DNA of 64,000 bases from Megalopta genalis (taxonomy: Eukaryota > Arthropoda > Insecta > Hymenoptera > Halictidae): assembly GCF_051020955.1 (NCBI RefSeq), contig NC_135017.1, forward strand, positions 32,210,689 to 32,274,688, given 5' to 3'. The notes beneath the pieces were generated by a model. That model did no database searches and had not been told where the DNA came from. It saw only the letters and a list, made by a program, of their open reading frames with translations. The translations under genes and the position numbers were made by a program. Positions 13,501 through 26,900 of the stretch are shown one piece after another (positions within the stretch are counted from its first letter, which is position 1; each line of letters opens with the position of its first letter).

Positions 13501-14621
13501 ATCCACGCGAAACCAATGATTTTGCTTCAGATACTTGCGATATAAGTGATATAGCTTCAAATGCAGGAGAGTCAAATGAGTTAGCTTCAAATACATGCGA
13601 AACACATGATTTAGCTTCAAATCAATGCGATGTAGAAAGTTTACCTTCAAATCCATGCGAAACAAATGATTTAGCTTGAAACACTTGGGATATAAGCGAT
13701 ATAGCTTCAAATGCAGACGAAGCAAACGAGTTAGCTTGAAAATCCATGCGAAACACATGATTTAGCTGCAAATGAATGCGATGTAGAAGGTTTAGCTTCA
13801 AATCCATGCGAAACACATTATTTAGCTTCAAATCCATGGGATGTAGAAGGTTTAGCTTCAAATCCATGCGAAACACATTATTTAGCTGCAAATCAGTGAG
13901 AAGTAGAAGTCTCAGGTTCAAATCGATGCGATTCAAATGGATTATCTTCAAATACTTGTGGAAGACTTGATTTAGCTTCAACTTCAAGCGAAACAAACGA
14001 GTTAGCTTCAAATCCATGCGAAACACATGATTTAGCTTCAAATCAATGCGATGTAGAAAGTTTAGCTTCAAATCAATGCGATGTAGAAGGTTTAGCTTCA
14101 AATCAATGCGATGTAGAAGGTTTAGCTTCAAATCCGCGCGAAACAAATGATTTAGCTTCAGATACTTGCGATATAAGTGATATAACTTCAAATGCAGGAG
14201 AGTCAAATGAGTTAGCTTCAAATCCATGCGAAACACATGATTTAGCTTCAAATCAATGCGATGTGGAAGGTTTACCTTCAAATCCATGCGAAACAAATGA
14301 TTTAGCTTGAAACACTTGGGATATAAGCGATATAGCTTCAAATGCAGACGAATCAAACGAGTTAGCTTGAAAATCCATGCGAAGCACATGATTTAGCTGC
14401 AAATGAATGCGATGTAGAAGGTTTAGCTTCAAATCCATGCCAAACACATGATTTAGCTTCAAATCCATGGGATGTAGAAGGTTTAGCATCAAATCCATGC
14501 AAAACACATTATTTAGCTGCAAATCAGTGAGAAGTAGAAGTCTCAGGATCAAATCGATGCGATTCAAATGGATTATCTTCAAATACTTGTGGAAGACTTG
14601 ATTTAGCTTCAACTTCATGCG
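13501..14621 (+). repeat. Tandem duplication, period 631 bp
   Basis: Positions 13501-13990 match about 14132-14621, both beginning with a CCACGCGAAAC or CCGCGCGAAAC unit followed by CAGATACTTGCGATATAAG. The period is 21 units plus one base. The added base is the extra A in CTTGAAAATCCATGCG near 13738, which is repeated near 14369. Similar sequence reappears near 23,860-24,070 and 26,970-27,100, so this block shares ancestry with the left part of the 3.03-kb duplication. Confidence 0.8.
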
Positions 14622-14852
14622 AAACGAACGAGTTAGCTTCAAGTCCATGCGAAACAAACGAGTTAGCTTCAAGTCCATGCGAAACACATGATTTAGCTGC
14701 AAATCAATGCGATGCAGAAGGTTTAGCTTCAAAATCATGCGAAATAAACGATTTAGCATCAGATACTTGCGATATAAGTGATATAGCTTCAAATGCAGAC
14801 GAAACAAACGAGTTAGCTTCAAATCCAAGCGAAACACATGATTTAGCTTCAA

Positions 14853-14890
14853 ATCAGTGCGTTCTAGGAATCTTAGCATCAAAACCCATG
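14853..14890 (+). repeat. CCC signature junction, copy 1 of 9
   Basis: A unit reading CAGTGCGTTCTAGG followed by a unit beginning AGCATCAAAACCCATGCG, with one extra C compared with the usual CAAATCCATGCG. The pair is rare and specific. Other copies lie near 25057, 28088, 30308, 31419, 57900, 60240, 60901 and 61742. In this first copy the bases after CTAGG are AATCTTAGC, whereas most others have AGGCTTAGC. It is a useful tag for tracing which large segments descend from each other. Confidence 0.85.
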
Positions 14891-14974
14891 CGAAACAAAC
14901 GAGTTAGCTTCAAATCCATGCGAAACACATGATTCAGCTGCTAATCAATGCGATGTAGAAGGTTTAGCTTCAAA

Positions 14975-15640
14975 TCCATGCCAAACACATTATTTAGCTG
15001 CAAATCAGTGCGAAGTAGAAGGCTCGGGTTCAAATCAATGCGTTTCAAATGGTTCATCTTCAAATACTTGTGAAAGACATGATTTAGCTTCAACTGCATG
15101 CGAAACAAACGAGTTAGCTTCAAATCCATGCGAAACACATGATTTAGCTTCAAATCAATGCGATGTAGAAGGTTTAGCTTCAAATCCATGTAAAACACGT
15201 GATTTAACTTCCAATTAATCCGAAGTAGAATGCTTAGCTTCAAATCCATGCGAAACAAATGGTTTAGCTTCAATTACTTGCGATATAAGTGATATAGCTT
15301 CAAAAGCAGAAGGAACAAGCGAGGTACCTTCAATTCCATGCGAAACACACGATTTAGCTTCAAATCAATACGAAGTAGAAGGTTTAGCTTCAAATCCATG
15401 CGAACCATATGATTTAGATTCAAACTCTTGAGGTATAAGTGATATAGTTTCAAATGCAGACTAATCAAACGTGTTAGCTTCAAATCCATGCCAATCACAT
15501 GATTTAGCTGCAAATCAATGCGATGTAGAAGGTTTAGCTTCAAATCCATGCGAAACAAATGGTTTAGCTACAAATACTTGTGATATACATTATATAGCTA
15601 CAACTGCATGCGAAACAAACGAGTTAGCTTCAAATCCATG
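14975..15640 (+). repeat. Copy 1 of a block recurring at offsets 3,747 and 6,656 bp
   Basis: The segment from about 14975 to 15640 matches about 18722-19387, and again about 21631-22296. Shared marks include CAATTACTTGCGATATAAG near 15271/19018/21927, the GCAGAAGGAACAAGCGAGG unit, and CAAACTCTTGAGGTATAAG near 15420/19167/22076. Copies 2 and 3 are 2,909 bp apart because copy 3 lies inside the 2,909-bp duplication. No gene is present. Confidence 0.8.
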
Positions 15641-17550
15641 CGAAACACATGATTTAGCTTCAAATCAATGCGATGTAGAAGGAATAGCTTCAAATCCATG
15701 CGATACATAAGACTTAGCTTCAAATCAATGCGATGTAGAAGGAATAGCTTCAAATCCATGCGATACACAAGACTTAGCTTCAAATCAATGCGATGTAGAA
15801 GGTTCAGCTTCAAATCCATGCGACTCGTATGATTTAGCTTCAAATACTTGCGATATAAGTGATATAGCTTCAAAAGCAGAAGGAACAAACGTGGTAGCTT
15901 CAATTCCATGCGAAACGAATGATTTACCTTCAAATCAATGCGAAGTAGAAGGCTTAGCTTCAAATCCATGCGAAACACATGATTCAGCTGCAAACCAATG
16001 CGATGTAGAAGATTTAGCTTCAAATCCATGCCAAACACATTATTTAGCTTCAAATCAATGCGATGTAGAAGGTTTAGCTTCAAATCAATGCGATGTAGAA
16101 GGTTTAGCTTCAAATCAATGCAAAACACGTGATTTAACTTCCAATTAATGCGAAGTAGAAGGCTTAGCATCAAATCCATGCGAAACAAATGATTTAGTTT
16201 CAAATACTTGCGATATAAGTGATATAGCTTCAAAAGCAGAAGGAACAAACGAGGTACCTTCAAATCCATACGAAACACACGATTTAACTTCAAACCAATA
16301 CGAAATAGAAGGTTTTGCTCCAAATCCATGCGAAACAAATAATTTAGCTTCAAACACTTGGGGTATAAGTGATATAGCTTCAAATGCAGACTAATCAAAC
16401 GAGTTAGCTTCAAATCCATGCGAAACACATGATTTAGCTGATAATCAATGCGATGTAGAAGGTTTAGTTTCAAATCCATGCGAAACAAATGGTTTAGGTA
16501 CAAATACTTGAGATATACATTATTTAGCTACAACTGCATGCGAAACAAACGAGTTAGCTTCAAATCCATGCGATACACAAGATTTAGCTTCAAATCAATG
16601 CGATGTAGAAGGTTCAGCTTCAAATCCATGCGACACATGATTTAGCTTCAAATACTTGCGATATAAGTGATATAGCTTCAAAAGCAGAAGGAACAAACGA
16701 GTTAGCTTCAAATCCATGCGAAACACATGATTTAGCTTCAAATCAATGCGATGTAGAAGGTTTAGCTTCAAATCCATGTAAAACACGTGATTTAACTTCC
16801 AATTAATGCGAAGTAGAAGGCTTAGCTTCAAATCCATGCGAAACAAATGGTTTAGTTTCAAATACTTGCGATATAAGTGATATAGCTTCAAAAGCAGAAG
16901 GAACAAACGAGGTACCTTCAAATCCATGCGAAACACACGATTTAACTTCAAATCAATACGAAATAGAAGGTTTAGCTTCAAATTCATGCGAAACCAATAA
17001 TTTAGCTTCAAACACTTGGGGTATAAGTGATATAGCTTCAAATGCAGACTAATCAAACGAGTTAGCTTCAAATCCATGCGAAACACATGATTTAGCTGAT
17101 AATCAATGCGATGTAGAAGGTTTAGTTTCAAATCCATGCGAAACAAATGGTTTAGGTACAAATACTTGTGATATACATTATTTAGCTACAACTGCATGCG
17201 AAACAAACGAGTTAGCTTCAAATCCATGCGAAACACATGATTTAGCTTCAAATCAATGCGATGTTGAAGGTTTAGCTTCAAATCCATGCGATACACAAGA
17301 TTTAGCTTCAAATCAATGCGATGTAGAAGGTTCAGCTTCAAATCCATGCGACACATATGATTTAGCTTCAAATACTTGCGATATAAGTGATATAGCTTCA
17401 AAAGCAGAAGGAACAAACGAGGTAGCTTCAAATCCAAGCGAAACAGATGATTTAGCTTCAAATCAATGCGAAGTAGAAGGCGTAGCTTCAAATCCATGCG
17501 GAACAAATGGTTATGCTTCAAATAATTGTGATATAAGTGATATGGATTCA
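15640..17550 (+). repeat. Satellite stretch with a 658-bp tandem duplication
   Basis: Positions about 16145-16520 match about 16803-17178 at offset 658 bp (22 units minus two bases). The copies share the GATAATCAATGCG unit and a distinctive TTTAGGTACAAATACTTG. The two-base deficit includes a deletion in CGACACATGATTTAGC near 16635, where the usual form is CGACACATATGATTTAGC. The left part (15640-16140) contains consecutive Q units near 16050-16110. The right part (17180-17550) is regular pentamers. Confidence 0.7.
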
Positions 17551-17551
17551 A

Positions 17552-20500
17552 GTGCAGGCGAAACAAACGAGATAGCTTCAAATCCATGCAAAACACATGA
17601 TTAAGCTTCAAATCGAAGCTATGTAGAAAGTTTAGCTACAAATCCATGCGACACAGATGATTTAGCTTCAGATACTTGCGATATAAGTTATATAGCTTCA
17701 AGTGCAGACGAAACACATGATTTGGCTTCAAATCGAAGCGAAACACATGATTTAGCTTCAAATCAATGCGATGTAGAAGGTTTAGCTTCAAATCCATGCG
17801 AAACTAATGATTTAGCTTCAAACACTTGGGGTATAAGTGATATAGCTTCAAATGTAGACTAATCAAACGAGTTAGCTTCAAATCCATGCGAAAGACATGA
17901 TTTAGCTTCAAATCAATGCGATGTAGAAGGTTTAGCTTCAAATCCATGCGACACATATGATTTAGCTTCAAATACTTGCGATATAAGTGATATAGCTTCA
18001 AAAGCAGAAGGAACAAACGAGGTAGCTTCAATTCCATGCGAAACAAATGATTTAGCTTCAAATCAATGCGATATAGATGGTTCAGCTTCAAATCCATGCG
18101 ACACATATGATTTAGCTTGAAATACTTGCGATATAAGTGATATATTCTCAAAAGCTGGAGGAACAAACGAGGTAGCTTCACTCCATGCGAAACAAATTAT
18201 TTAGCTTCAAATCAATGCGATGTAGAAGGCTTAGGTTCAAATCCATGCGAAACAAATGTTTTAGCTACAAATACTTGTGATATACATTATTCAGCTACAA
18301 CTGCATGCGAAACAAACGAGTTAGCTTCAAATCCATGCGAAACACACGATTAATCTTCAAATCAAACCGGTGTAGAAGGTTCCGCTTCAAATCCAAGCGA
18401 AACACATGATTTAGTTTCAAATAGTTGTGGTATAAGAGATCTAGCTTCAAATACAGGCGAAACGAACGGGTTAGCTTCAAATCCATGCGAAACACATGAT
18501 TCAGCTGCAAATCAATGCGATGTAGAAGGTGTAGCTTCAAATCCATGCCAAACACGTGATTTAACTTCCAATTAATGCCAAGTAGAAGGCTTAGCTTCAA
18601 ATCCATGCGAAACACATGATTCAGCTGCAAACCAATGCGATGTAGAAGATTTAGCTTCAAAACCATGCCTAACACATGATTTAGCTTCAAATCCATGGGA
18701 TGTAGAAGGTTTAGCTTCAAATCCATGCGAAACACATTATTTAGCTGCAAATCAGTGCGAAGTAGAAGGCTCGGGTTCAAATCAATGCGATTCAAATTGT
18801 TCATCTTCAAATACTTGTGAAAGACATGATTTAGCTTCAACTGCATGCGAAACAAACGAGTTAGCTTCAAATCCATGCGAAACACATGATTTAGCTTCAA
18901 ATCAATGCGATGTAGAAGGTTTAGCTTCAAATCCATGTAAAACACGTGATTTAACTTCCAATTAATCCGAAGTAGAATGCTTAGCTTCAAATCCATGCGA
19001 AACAAATGGTTTAGCTTCAATTACTTGCGATATAAGTGATATAGCTTCAAAAGCAGAAGGAACAAGCGAGGTACCTTCAATTCCATGCGAAACACACGAT
19101 TTAGCTTCAAATCAATACGAAGTAGAAGGTTTAGCTTCAAATCCATGCGAAACATATGATTTAGATTCAAACTCTTGAGGTATAAGTGATATAGTTTCAA
19201 ATGCAGACTAATCAAACGTGTTAGCTTCAAATCCATGCCAATCACATGATTTAGCTGCAAATCAATGCGATGTAGAAGGTTTAGCTTCAAATCCATGCGA
19301 AACAAATGGTTTAGCTACAAATACTTGTGATATACATTATATAGCTACAACTGCATGCGAAACAAACGAGTTAGCTTCAAATCCATGCGAAACACATGAT
19401 TCAGCTGCAAACCAATGCGATGTAGAAGGTTTAGCTTCAAATCCATGCGAAACACATGATTTAGCTTCAAATCAATGCGATGTAGAAGGTTTAGCTTCAA
19501 ATCCATGCGACACATATGATTTAGCTTCAAATACTTGCGATATAAGTGATATAGCTTCAAAAGCAGAAGGAACAAACGAGGTAGCTTCAATTCCATGCGA
19601 AACAAATGATTTAGCTTCAAATCAATGCGATGTAGTAGGCTTAGCTTCAAATCCATCTCAAACACATGATTAGCTTCAAATCCATGGGATGTAGAAGGTT
19701 TAGCTTCAAATCCATGCGAAACACATTATTTAGCTGCAAATCAGTGCGAAGTAGAAGGCTCGGGTCCAAATCAATGCGATTCAAATGGTTCATCTTCAAA
19801 TACTTGCGATATAAGTGATATAGCTTCCAAAGCAGAAGGAACAAACGAGGTAGCTTCAATTCCATGCGAAACAAATGATTTAGCTTCAAATCAATGCGAT
19901 GTAGTAGGCTTAGCTTCAAATCCATCTCAAACACATGATTTAGCTTCAAATCCATGGGATGTAGAAGGTTTAGCTTCAAATCCATGCGAAACACATTATT
20001 TAGCTGCAAATCAGTGCGAAGTAGAAGGCTCGGGTCCAAATCAATGCGATTCAAATGGTTCATCTTCAAATACTTGTGATATAAGTGATATAGCTTCAAA
20101 AGCAGAAGGAACAAATGAGGTACCTTCAATTCCATGCGAAACACACAATTTAGCTTCAAATCAATACGAAGTAGAAGGTTTAGCTTCAAATCCATGCGAG
20201 ACAAATGATTTAGCTTCAAACACTTGGGGTATAAGTGATATAGCTTCAAATGCAGACTAATCAAACGAGTTAGTTTCAAATGCATGCGAAACACATGATT
20301 CAGCTGCAAATCAATGCGATGTAGGACGTTTAGTTTCAAATCGATGCGAAACACATTATTTAGCTGCAAATCAGTGCGAAGAAGAAGGCTCGGGTTCAAA
20401 TCAATGCGATTTCAAATGGTTCATCTTCAAATACTTGTGATATACATTATTCAGCTACAACTGCAGGCGAAACAAACGAGATAGCTTCAAATCCATGCAA

Positions 20501-22310
20501 AACACATGATTAAGCTTCAAATCGAAGCTATGTAGAAAGTTTAGCTACAAATCCATGCGACACAGATGATTTAGCTTCAGATACTTGCGATATAAATTAT
20601 ATAGCTTCAAGTGCAGACGAAACACATGATTTGGCTTCAAATCGAAGCGAAACACATGATTTAGCTTCAAATCAATGCGATGTAGAAGGTTTAGCTTCAA
20701 ATCCATGCGAAACTAATGATTTAGCTTCAAACACTTGGGGTATAAGTGATATAGCTTCAAATGTAGACTAATCAAACGAGTTAGCTTCAAATCCATGCGA
20801 AAGACATGATTTAGCTTCAAATCAATGCGATGTAGAAGGTTTAGCTTCAAATCCATGCGACACATATGATTTAGCTTCAAATACTTGCGATATAAGTGAT
20901 ATAGCTTCAAAAGCAGAAGGAACAAACGAGGTAGCTTCAATTCCATGCGAAACAAATGATTTAGCTTCAAATCAATGCGATATAGATGGTTCAGCTTCAA
21001 ATCCATGCGACACATATGATTTAGCTTGAAATACTTGCGATATAAGTGATATATTCTCAAAAGCTGGAGGAACAAACGAGGTAGCTTCACTCCATGCGAA
21101 ACAAATTATTTAGCTTCAAATCAATGCGATGTAGAAGGCTTAGGTTCAAATCCATGCGAAACAAATGTTTTAGCTACAAATACTTGTGATATACATTATT
21201 CAGCTACAACTGCATGCGAAACAAACGAGTTAGCTTCAAATCCATGCGAAACACACGATTAATCTTCAAATCAAACCGGTGTAGAAGGTTCCGCTTCAAA
21301 TCCAAGCGAAACACATGATTTAGTTTCAAATAGTTGTGGTATAAGAGATCTAGCTTCAAATACAGGCGAAACGAACGGGTTAGCTTCAAATCCATGCGAA
21401 ACACATGATTCAGCTGCAAATCAATGCGATGTAGAAGGTGTAGCTTCAAATCCATGCCAAACACGTGATTTAACTTCCAATTAATGCCAAGTAGAAGGCT
21501 TAGCTTCAAATCCATGCGAAACACATGATTCAGCTGCAAACCAATGCGATGTAGAAGATTTAGCTTCAAATCCATGCCTAACACATGATTTAGCTTCAAA
21601 TCCATGGGATGTAGAAGGTTTAGCTTCAAATCCATGCGAAACACATTATTTAGCTGCAAATCAGTGCGAAGTAGAAGGCTCGGGTTCAAATCAATGCGAT
21701 TCAAATGGTTCATCTTCAAATACTTGTGAAAGACATGATTTAGCTTCAACTGCATGCGAAACAAACGAGTTAGCTTCAAATCCATGCGAAACACATGATT
21801 TAGCTTCAAATCAATGCGATGTAGAAGGTTTAGCTTCAAATCCATGTAAAACACGTGATTTAACTTCCAATTAATCCGAAGTAGAATGCTTAGCTTCAAA
21901 TCCATGCGAAACAAATGGTTTAGCTTCAATTACTTGCGATATAAGTGATATAGCTTCAAAAGCAGAAGGAACAAGCGAGGTACCTTCAATTCCATGCGAA
22001 ACACACGATTTAGCTTCAAATCAATACGAAGTAGAAGGTTTAGCTTCAAATCCATGCGAAACATATGATTTAGATTCAAACTCTTGAGGTATAAGTGATA
22101 TAGTTTCAAATGCAGACTAATCAAACGTGTTAGCTTCAAATCCATGCCAATCACATGATTTAGCTGCAAATCAATGCGATGTAGAAGGTTTAGCTTCAAA
22201 TCCATGCGAAACAAATGGTTTAGCTACAAATACTTGTGATATACATTATATAGCTACAACTGCATGCGAAACAAACGAGTTAGCTTCAAATCCATGCGAA
22301 ACACATGATT
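17552..22310 (+). repeat. Tandem duplication, period 2,909 bp
   Basis: Positions 17552-19401 match 20461-22310 with very few changes. I noticed TATAAGTTATATAGC versus TATAAATTATATAGC near 17685/20594 and AAACCATGCCTAAC versus AATCCATGCCTAAC near 18661/21570. The period is 97 units minus one base. Copy 1 is followed by about 1.06 kb of additional units (19402-20460) not repeated after copy 2. Within that insert, a 240-bp block near 19680-19800 is itself repeated near 19940-20060, including the CCATCTCAAACAC variant. Copies diverge sharply at 19402/22311. Confidence 0.88.
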
Positions 22311-23340
22311 TAGCTTCAAATAAATACGAAGTAGAAGGCTTAGCTTTAAATTCATGCGAAACGAAAGATTCAGCTTCAAATACTTGCGATATAAGTGATA
22401 TAGCTTCAAATACAGGCGAAACGAACGAGTTAGTTTCAAATGCATGCGAAACACATGATTCAGCTGCAAATCAATGCGATGTAGGACGTTTAGTTTCAAA
22501 TCGATGCGAAACACATTATTTAGCTGCAAATCAGTGCGAAGAAGAAGGCTCGGGTTCAAATCAATGCGATTCAAATGGTTCATCTTCAAATACTTGTGAT
22601 ATACATTATTCAGCTACAACTGCATGCGAAACAAACGAGTTAGCTTCAAATCCATGCGAAACACACGATTTAGCTTCAAATACTTGCGATATAAGTGATC
22701 TAGCTTCAAATACAGGCGAAACGAACGAGTTAGCTGCAAATCCATGCGTAACACATGATTCAGCTGCAAATCAATGCGATGTGGAAGGTTTAGCATCAAA
22801 TCCATGCGAAACATATGGTTTAGCTTCAAATACTTGTGATATACGTTATTTAGATTTAACTGCATGCGCAACGAACGAGTTAGCTTCAAATCCATGCGAT
22901 ACACAAGATTTAGCTTCAAATCAATGCGATATAGATGGTTCAGCTTCAAATCCATGCGACACATATGATTTAGCTTCAAATACTTGCGATATAAGTGATA
23001 TAGCTTCAAAAGCTGGAGGAACAAACGAGGTAGCTTCAATTCCATGCGAAACAAATGATTTAGCTTCAAATCAATGCGAAGTAGATGGCTTAGCTTCAAA
23101 TCCATGCGAAACAAATGGTTTAGCTACAAATACTTGTGATATACATTATTTAGCTACAACTGCATGCGAAACAAACGAGTTAGCTTCAAATCCATGCGAA
23201 ACACATGATTTAGCTTCAAATCAATGCGATGTATAAGGTTTAGCATCAAATCTATGCGAAACAAATGGTTTAGCTTCAAATACTTGGGATATAAGTGATA
23301 CAGCTTCAAATGCCGACGAATCAAACGAGTTAACATCGAA
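22311..23340 (+). repeat. Satellite stretch, locally regular, longest plus-frame openness
   Basis: The units here are regular pentamers with few stops in the plus frame, so an open frame of 369 codons runs from 22127 to 23236. A part near 22425-22590 matches 20265-20430 at offset 2,160 bp, sharing GTAGGACGTTTAGTTTC and the CGATGCGAAACACATT unit. Nothing other than the satellite is present. The open frame is explained by the repeat and ends at TGCGATGTATAAGG, a variant found at several other places in the array. Confidence 0.7.
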
Positions 23341-23920
23341 ATCCATGCGATACACGTGATTTAGCTTCAAATCAATGCGAAGTAGAAGGCTAAACTTCAA
23401 ATTAATGTGAAAAAAAATGATTTAGCTTCGGATACTTGCGACATAAGTGATATAGTTTCAAATGCAGGGGAAACAAACGAGTTAGCTTCAAATCGATGCA
23501 AAGTAGAAGGGTTAGCTTCAAATGCATGCGAAATGAATGATTTAGCTTCAAATACTTGCGGTAAATATGAAATAGCTACAAATGCAGGCGAAACAAACGA
23601 GTTAGCTTCAAATCCACGCGAAACACATGATTTAGCTTCAAATTCATGATAAGCACATGGTTAAGCTTCATATTCTTGCGAAACAAGTAGTTTAGAATAA
23701 GATACTTTTGATAAACATGATTTATCTTCAACTGCATGCGGAACAAACGAGTTAGCTTTAAATTGCATGCGAAACATATGATTTAGCTTAAATCAATGCG
23801 ATGTAGAAGGTTTAGATTCAAATGCCCCCGAAACCAATGATTTTTCTTCAGATACTTGCGATATAAGTGATATAGCTTCAAATGCAGGAGAGTCAAATGA
23901 GTTAGCTTCAAATCCATGCG
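23340..23920 (+). repeat. Most diverged satellite stretch
   Basis: Units here depart most from the consensus. Examples are ATTAATGTGAAAAAAAATGA near 23401, TTCATGATAAGCACATGG near 23643, and AAGTAGTTTAGAATAAGATA near 23683, where the TTAGCTTCAAAT block is itself altered. The 30-bp phase is still traceable on both sides. High divergence next to the almost identical 3.03-kb duplication suggests an old edge that homogenisation has not reached. No open frame or recognisable element explains it. Confidence 0.7.
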
Positions 23921-26900
23921 AAACACATGATTTAGCTTCAAATCAATGCTATGTAGAAGGTTTACTTTCAAAACCATGCGAAACAAATGATTTAGCTTGA
24001 AACACTTGGGATATAAGCGATATAGCTTCAAATGCAGACGAATCAAACGAGTTAGCTTAAAAAAATCCATGCGATACACATGATTTAGCTTCAATTCAAT
24101 GCGAAGTAGAAGAATTAGCTACAAATCCATGCGAATAAAATGATTTAGGTTTAGATACTTGCGACATAATTGATATAGCTTCAACAGCAGGGAAAACAAT
24201 CGAGTTAGCTTCAAATCGATGCGAAACACATGCTTCAGCTTCAAATCAATGCTATGTAGAAGGTTTAGTATCAAATCCATGCGGAACAAATGATTTAGCT
24301 TCAGATACTTGCGATGTAAGTGATATAGCTTCAAATGCAGGCGAAACAAACGAGACAGCTTCAAATCCATGCGAAACAAATGATTTAGCTGCAAATCAAT
24401 GCGATTTAGAAAGTTTAGCTTCAAATCCATGCATAACACATGATTTACCTTCAAATCAATTCGAAGTACACGGCTTAGATTCAAATCCATGCGAAACAAA
24501 TTGTTTAGCTACAAATACTTGTGTTATACGTTATTTAGATTCAACTGCATGCGCAACAAACGAGTCAGCTTCAAAGACATGCGAAACACATGATTTAGCA
24601 ACAAATCAATGCGATGTAGAAGGTTTAGCTTCAAATCCATGCGAAACAAATTGTTTAGCTATAAATACTTGTGATATACGTTATTTAGCTACAACTGCAT
24701 GCGAAACGAACGAGTTAGCTTCAAATCCATGAGAAACACACGATTTAGCTTCAAATCAATGCGATGTAGAAGGTTTAGCTTCAAATCCAAGCGATACACA
24801 TGGTTTAGCTTCAAATACTTGCGATATAAGTGATCTAGCTCCAAATACAGGCGAAACGAAAGAGTTAGCTTCAAATCCAAGCGAAACACATGATTTAGCT
24901 TCAAATCAATACGATGTAGAAGGTTTAGCTTCAAATCCATGCGAAACAAATTGTTTAGCTATAAATACTTGTGATATACGTTATTTAGCTACAACTGCAT
25001 GCGAAACGAACGAGTTAGCTTAAAATCCATACGAAAGACATGATTTAGCTTCAAATCAGTGCGTTCTAGGAGGCTTAGCATCAAAACCCATGCGAAACAA
25101 ACGAGTTAGCTTCAAATCCATGCAAAACACATGATTAATCTGCAACTGCATGCGAAACACATGATTTAGATTGAAATTCAAGCGAAACACATAGCTTAGC
25201 TTAATTTTAATGCGGAACAAATGGTTAGCTCAAATACTTGTGATATACATGATATAGCATCAAATGCAGGCGAAACGAATGAGTTAGCTTCATATCCGTG
25301 CGAAACACATGATTTAGCTGGAAATCAATGCGAACTAGATGTGTTAGCTTCAAAACCATTCGAAACGAATGATTTAGCTTTAAATACTTGCGAATATAAG
25401 TGAAATGACTTCAAATGCAGGCGAAACAAACGAGTTTGCTTCAAATCAATGCGAAACACATGATTTATCTTCAAATTAATGCGAAGTAGAGGGCTTAGCA
25501 TCAAATCCATGCGAAAAGAATGATTTAGCTTCAAATACTTGCGAATATAAGGGATACAGATTCAAATGCATGCGAAACAAACGAGTTAGCTTCAAATACT
25601 TGCGATATAAATGAAACAGCTTCAAATGCAGACAAAACAAACGAGTTAGCTTCAAATACTTGCGATATAAGTGATATAGCTTCAAATGCAGGAGAGACAA
25701 ATGAGTTAGCTTCAAAACCATGCGAAACACATGATTTAGCTTCAAATACATGCGAAACACATGGATTAGCTTCATATTCTTGCGAAACAAATGGTTTTGC
25801 TTCAGATACTTGTGATAAACATGATTTAGCTGCAACTGCATGCGAAACAAACGAGTTAGCTTCAAATTCAAGCGAAACAATGATTTAGCTTAAATCAATG
25901 CGAAGTAGAAGGCTTAGCTTCAAATATATGAGAAACGAATGGTTTAGCTTCAAGCACTTGCGATGTAAGTGATATAGCTTCAAATGCATACGAAACAAAC
26001 TAATTAGCCTCAAATCCATGCAAAACACATATTTTATCTTCAAATCAATGCGAAGCAGAAGGCTTGGCTTCGAATTCATGCGAATCAAATGCTTTAGTTT
26101 CAAATACTTGTGATATACATGATATATATTCATATGCAAGCGGAACAAACGAGTTAGCTTCACATCCATGCGAATCACATGATCTACATGCAAATCAATG
26201 CGATGTAGAAGGCTTAGCTTCAAATCCATGTGAAACAAATGATTTAGCTTCAAATACTTGCGACATAAGTAATATAGCTTCAAATGCAGACGAAACAAAC
26301 GAGTTAGCTTCATATCCAAGGGAAACACATGATTTAGCTTCAAATCAATGCGATGTAGAAGGTTTAGCTTCAAATCTGAGCGAAACAAATGATTCAGCTT
26401 CAAATTCTCTCGATATTAGTGATATAGCTTGAAATGCAGACGAAACACACGATTGGCTTCAAATCCATGCGAAACAAATGATTTAGTTTTAAGTCAATTC
26501 TCAGTAGAAGGATTAGCTTCAAATCCATGCGAAACAAATGATTAAGCTTCAAATACTTGCGATATAAATGAGGTAGCTTCAAATGCAGACAGAACAAACG
26601 AGTTAGCTTCAAATCCATGCAAAACACATGATTTAGCTTCAAATCAAAGAGAAGTAGAAGGCTTAGCGTCAAATACATGAGAAACAATTGATTTACCTTC
26701 AGATAGTTGCGAGGTAAGTGATATAGCTTCAAATGCAGGAGAAACAAACGAGTTAGCTTCAAATCCATGCAAAACACTTGATTTAGCTTCAAATCCAAGC
26801 GAAACACATGATTTAGCTTCAAATCAATACGATGTAGAAGGCTTAGCTTCAAATCCATGCGAAACAAATTGTTTAGCTATAAATACTTGTGATATACGTT

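Noticed and set aside
22127..23236. Plus-strand open frame of 369 codons with Cys in almost every 10-residue repeat
   Set aside because: The cysteine comes from the TGCGA core that is present whatever the frame use. The frame ends at a TGTATAAGG variant found elsewhere in the array, and adjacent copies carry stops or frameshifts, so coding selection is not supported.
25130..25260. Possible inserted mobile element in the irregular stretch of the 3.03-kb repeat
   Set aside because: Though diverged (TTAGCTTAATTTTAATGCGG), the stretch still follows 30-bp unit spacing and has no terminal repeats, target duplication or transposase coding.
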